A stretch of DNA of 64,000 nt, from the NCBI GenBank assembly GCA_023439545.1, contig JAEXNT010000041.1, positions 1 to 64,000 of the forward strand, in the 5' to 3' direction. The notes under the pieces are model-generated. The model was not told where the DNA came from and ran no database searches. It was given only the letters and a program-made list of their open reading frames with translations. Position numbers and translations under genes: made by a program. This document shows, one piece after another, positions 63,817 to 64,000 of this stretch. This DNA comes from Bacillota bacterium. Its GTDB lineage: Bacteria; Bacillota; Clostridia; Acetivibrionales; DTU013. The stretch's first letter is position 1. Each line of letters starts with the position of its first letter.

Positions 63817-64000
63817 AACCTGCCTGCCTCCTGCGAATAATCTATTACTTCCTGGGCTAACTCAAGATAACATTCGGCCCCTTTGGATTTCGGATCATAC
63901 AATATTATGGGCAGTCCGAAGCTTGGAGCTTCACTCAGGCGAACATTCCTCGGTATGACTGTACGGTACACCTTGTTTCTGAAATATTTTTTTACATCTT
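63813..64000 (-). CDS. parA: Chromosome partitioning ATPase ParA/Soj, C-terminal fragment
   Basis: The last 61 residues of Soj are visible: [27 protein letters not shown] is the conserved ParA C-terminal segment. The rest lies beyond the right edge of the window. The stop codon overlaps the start of parB, as usual for this pair. Confidence 0.95.
   Translation of the reverse strand, partial: DVKKYFRNKVYRTVIPRNVRLSEAPSFGLPIILYDPKSKGAECYLELAQEVIDYSQEAGRL

Overview
The window looks like an origin-proximal stretch of chromosome from a strictly anaerobic, endospore-forming member of the Clostridia. Sporulation genes (a SPOCS-domain protein, yabG, bofA, a CotS-type coat kinase), the veg and yaaL genes, serS and the soj/spo0J pair with a perfect parS palindrome are typical of the oriC neighbourhood in Firmicutes. 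Pyruvate:ferredoxin oxidoreductase, formate-tetrahydrofolate ligase and oxygen-labile serine dehydratase fit anaerobic fermentation. The species cannot be named from the sequence alone.

Layout. 1-6.5 kb: SPOCS protein (cut by the window edge), veg with a fully consensus promoter, yabG, fhs, a palindromic repeat pair and a coat-kinase homologue. 6.6-20.2 kb: PFOR, a chemoreceptor, bofA-yaaL, a Nudix hydrolase, a MITE-like inverted repeat, a VanW/G5 protein, an oxidoreductase, a MerR regulator with a membrane protein, and a glycine-zipper stress protein. 20.2-26.7 kb: gltBD behind a clear sigma-A promoter. 26.8-31.0 kb: two small XRE-regulator/membrane-protein units plus a DUF4173 membrane protein and a DUF4097 lipoprotein. 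31.2-46.8 kb: a long minus-strand catabolic locus with a GH39 glycosidase, M20 amidohydrolase, two-part serine dehydratase, YesM/YesN-type two-component system, LplABC-type sugar importer without its own ATPase, creatininase-family protein, esterase and ferredoxin-type aldo-keto reductase.

47.0-59.8 kb is the most unusual part: a 12.8-kb integrated element bounded by a perfect 59-bp direct repeat of the 3' part of tRNA-Ser(GCU). It has a tyrosine integrase at one end, an excisionase-like gene at the other, an SF3 primase/helicase, a small terminase subunit and two divergent ribbon-helix-helix regulators. It has no recognisable large terminase, portal, capsid or lysis genes, but it does encode a tail tube protein and an 847-residue tape measure. 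This gene set resembles a phage satellite (PICI-like) that brings tail parts instead of capsid parts. A structured leader with an intrinsic terminator precedes its replication module, and a candidate 70-nt RNA lies near the regulators.

59.8-64 kb returns to conserved chromosome: tRNA-Ser(GCU), tRNA-Ser(UGA), serS, a coiled-coil/TPR membrane protein, a DUF4446 protein, parS, spo0J and the end of soj.
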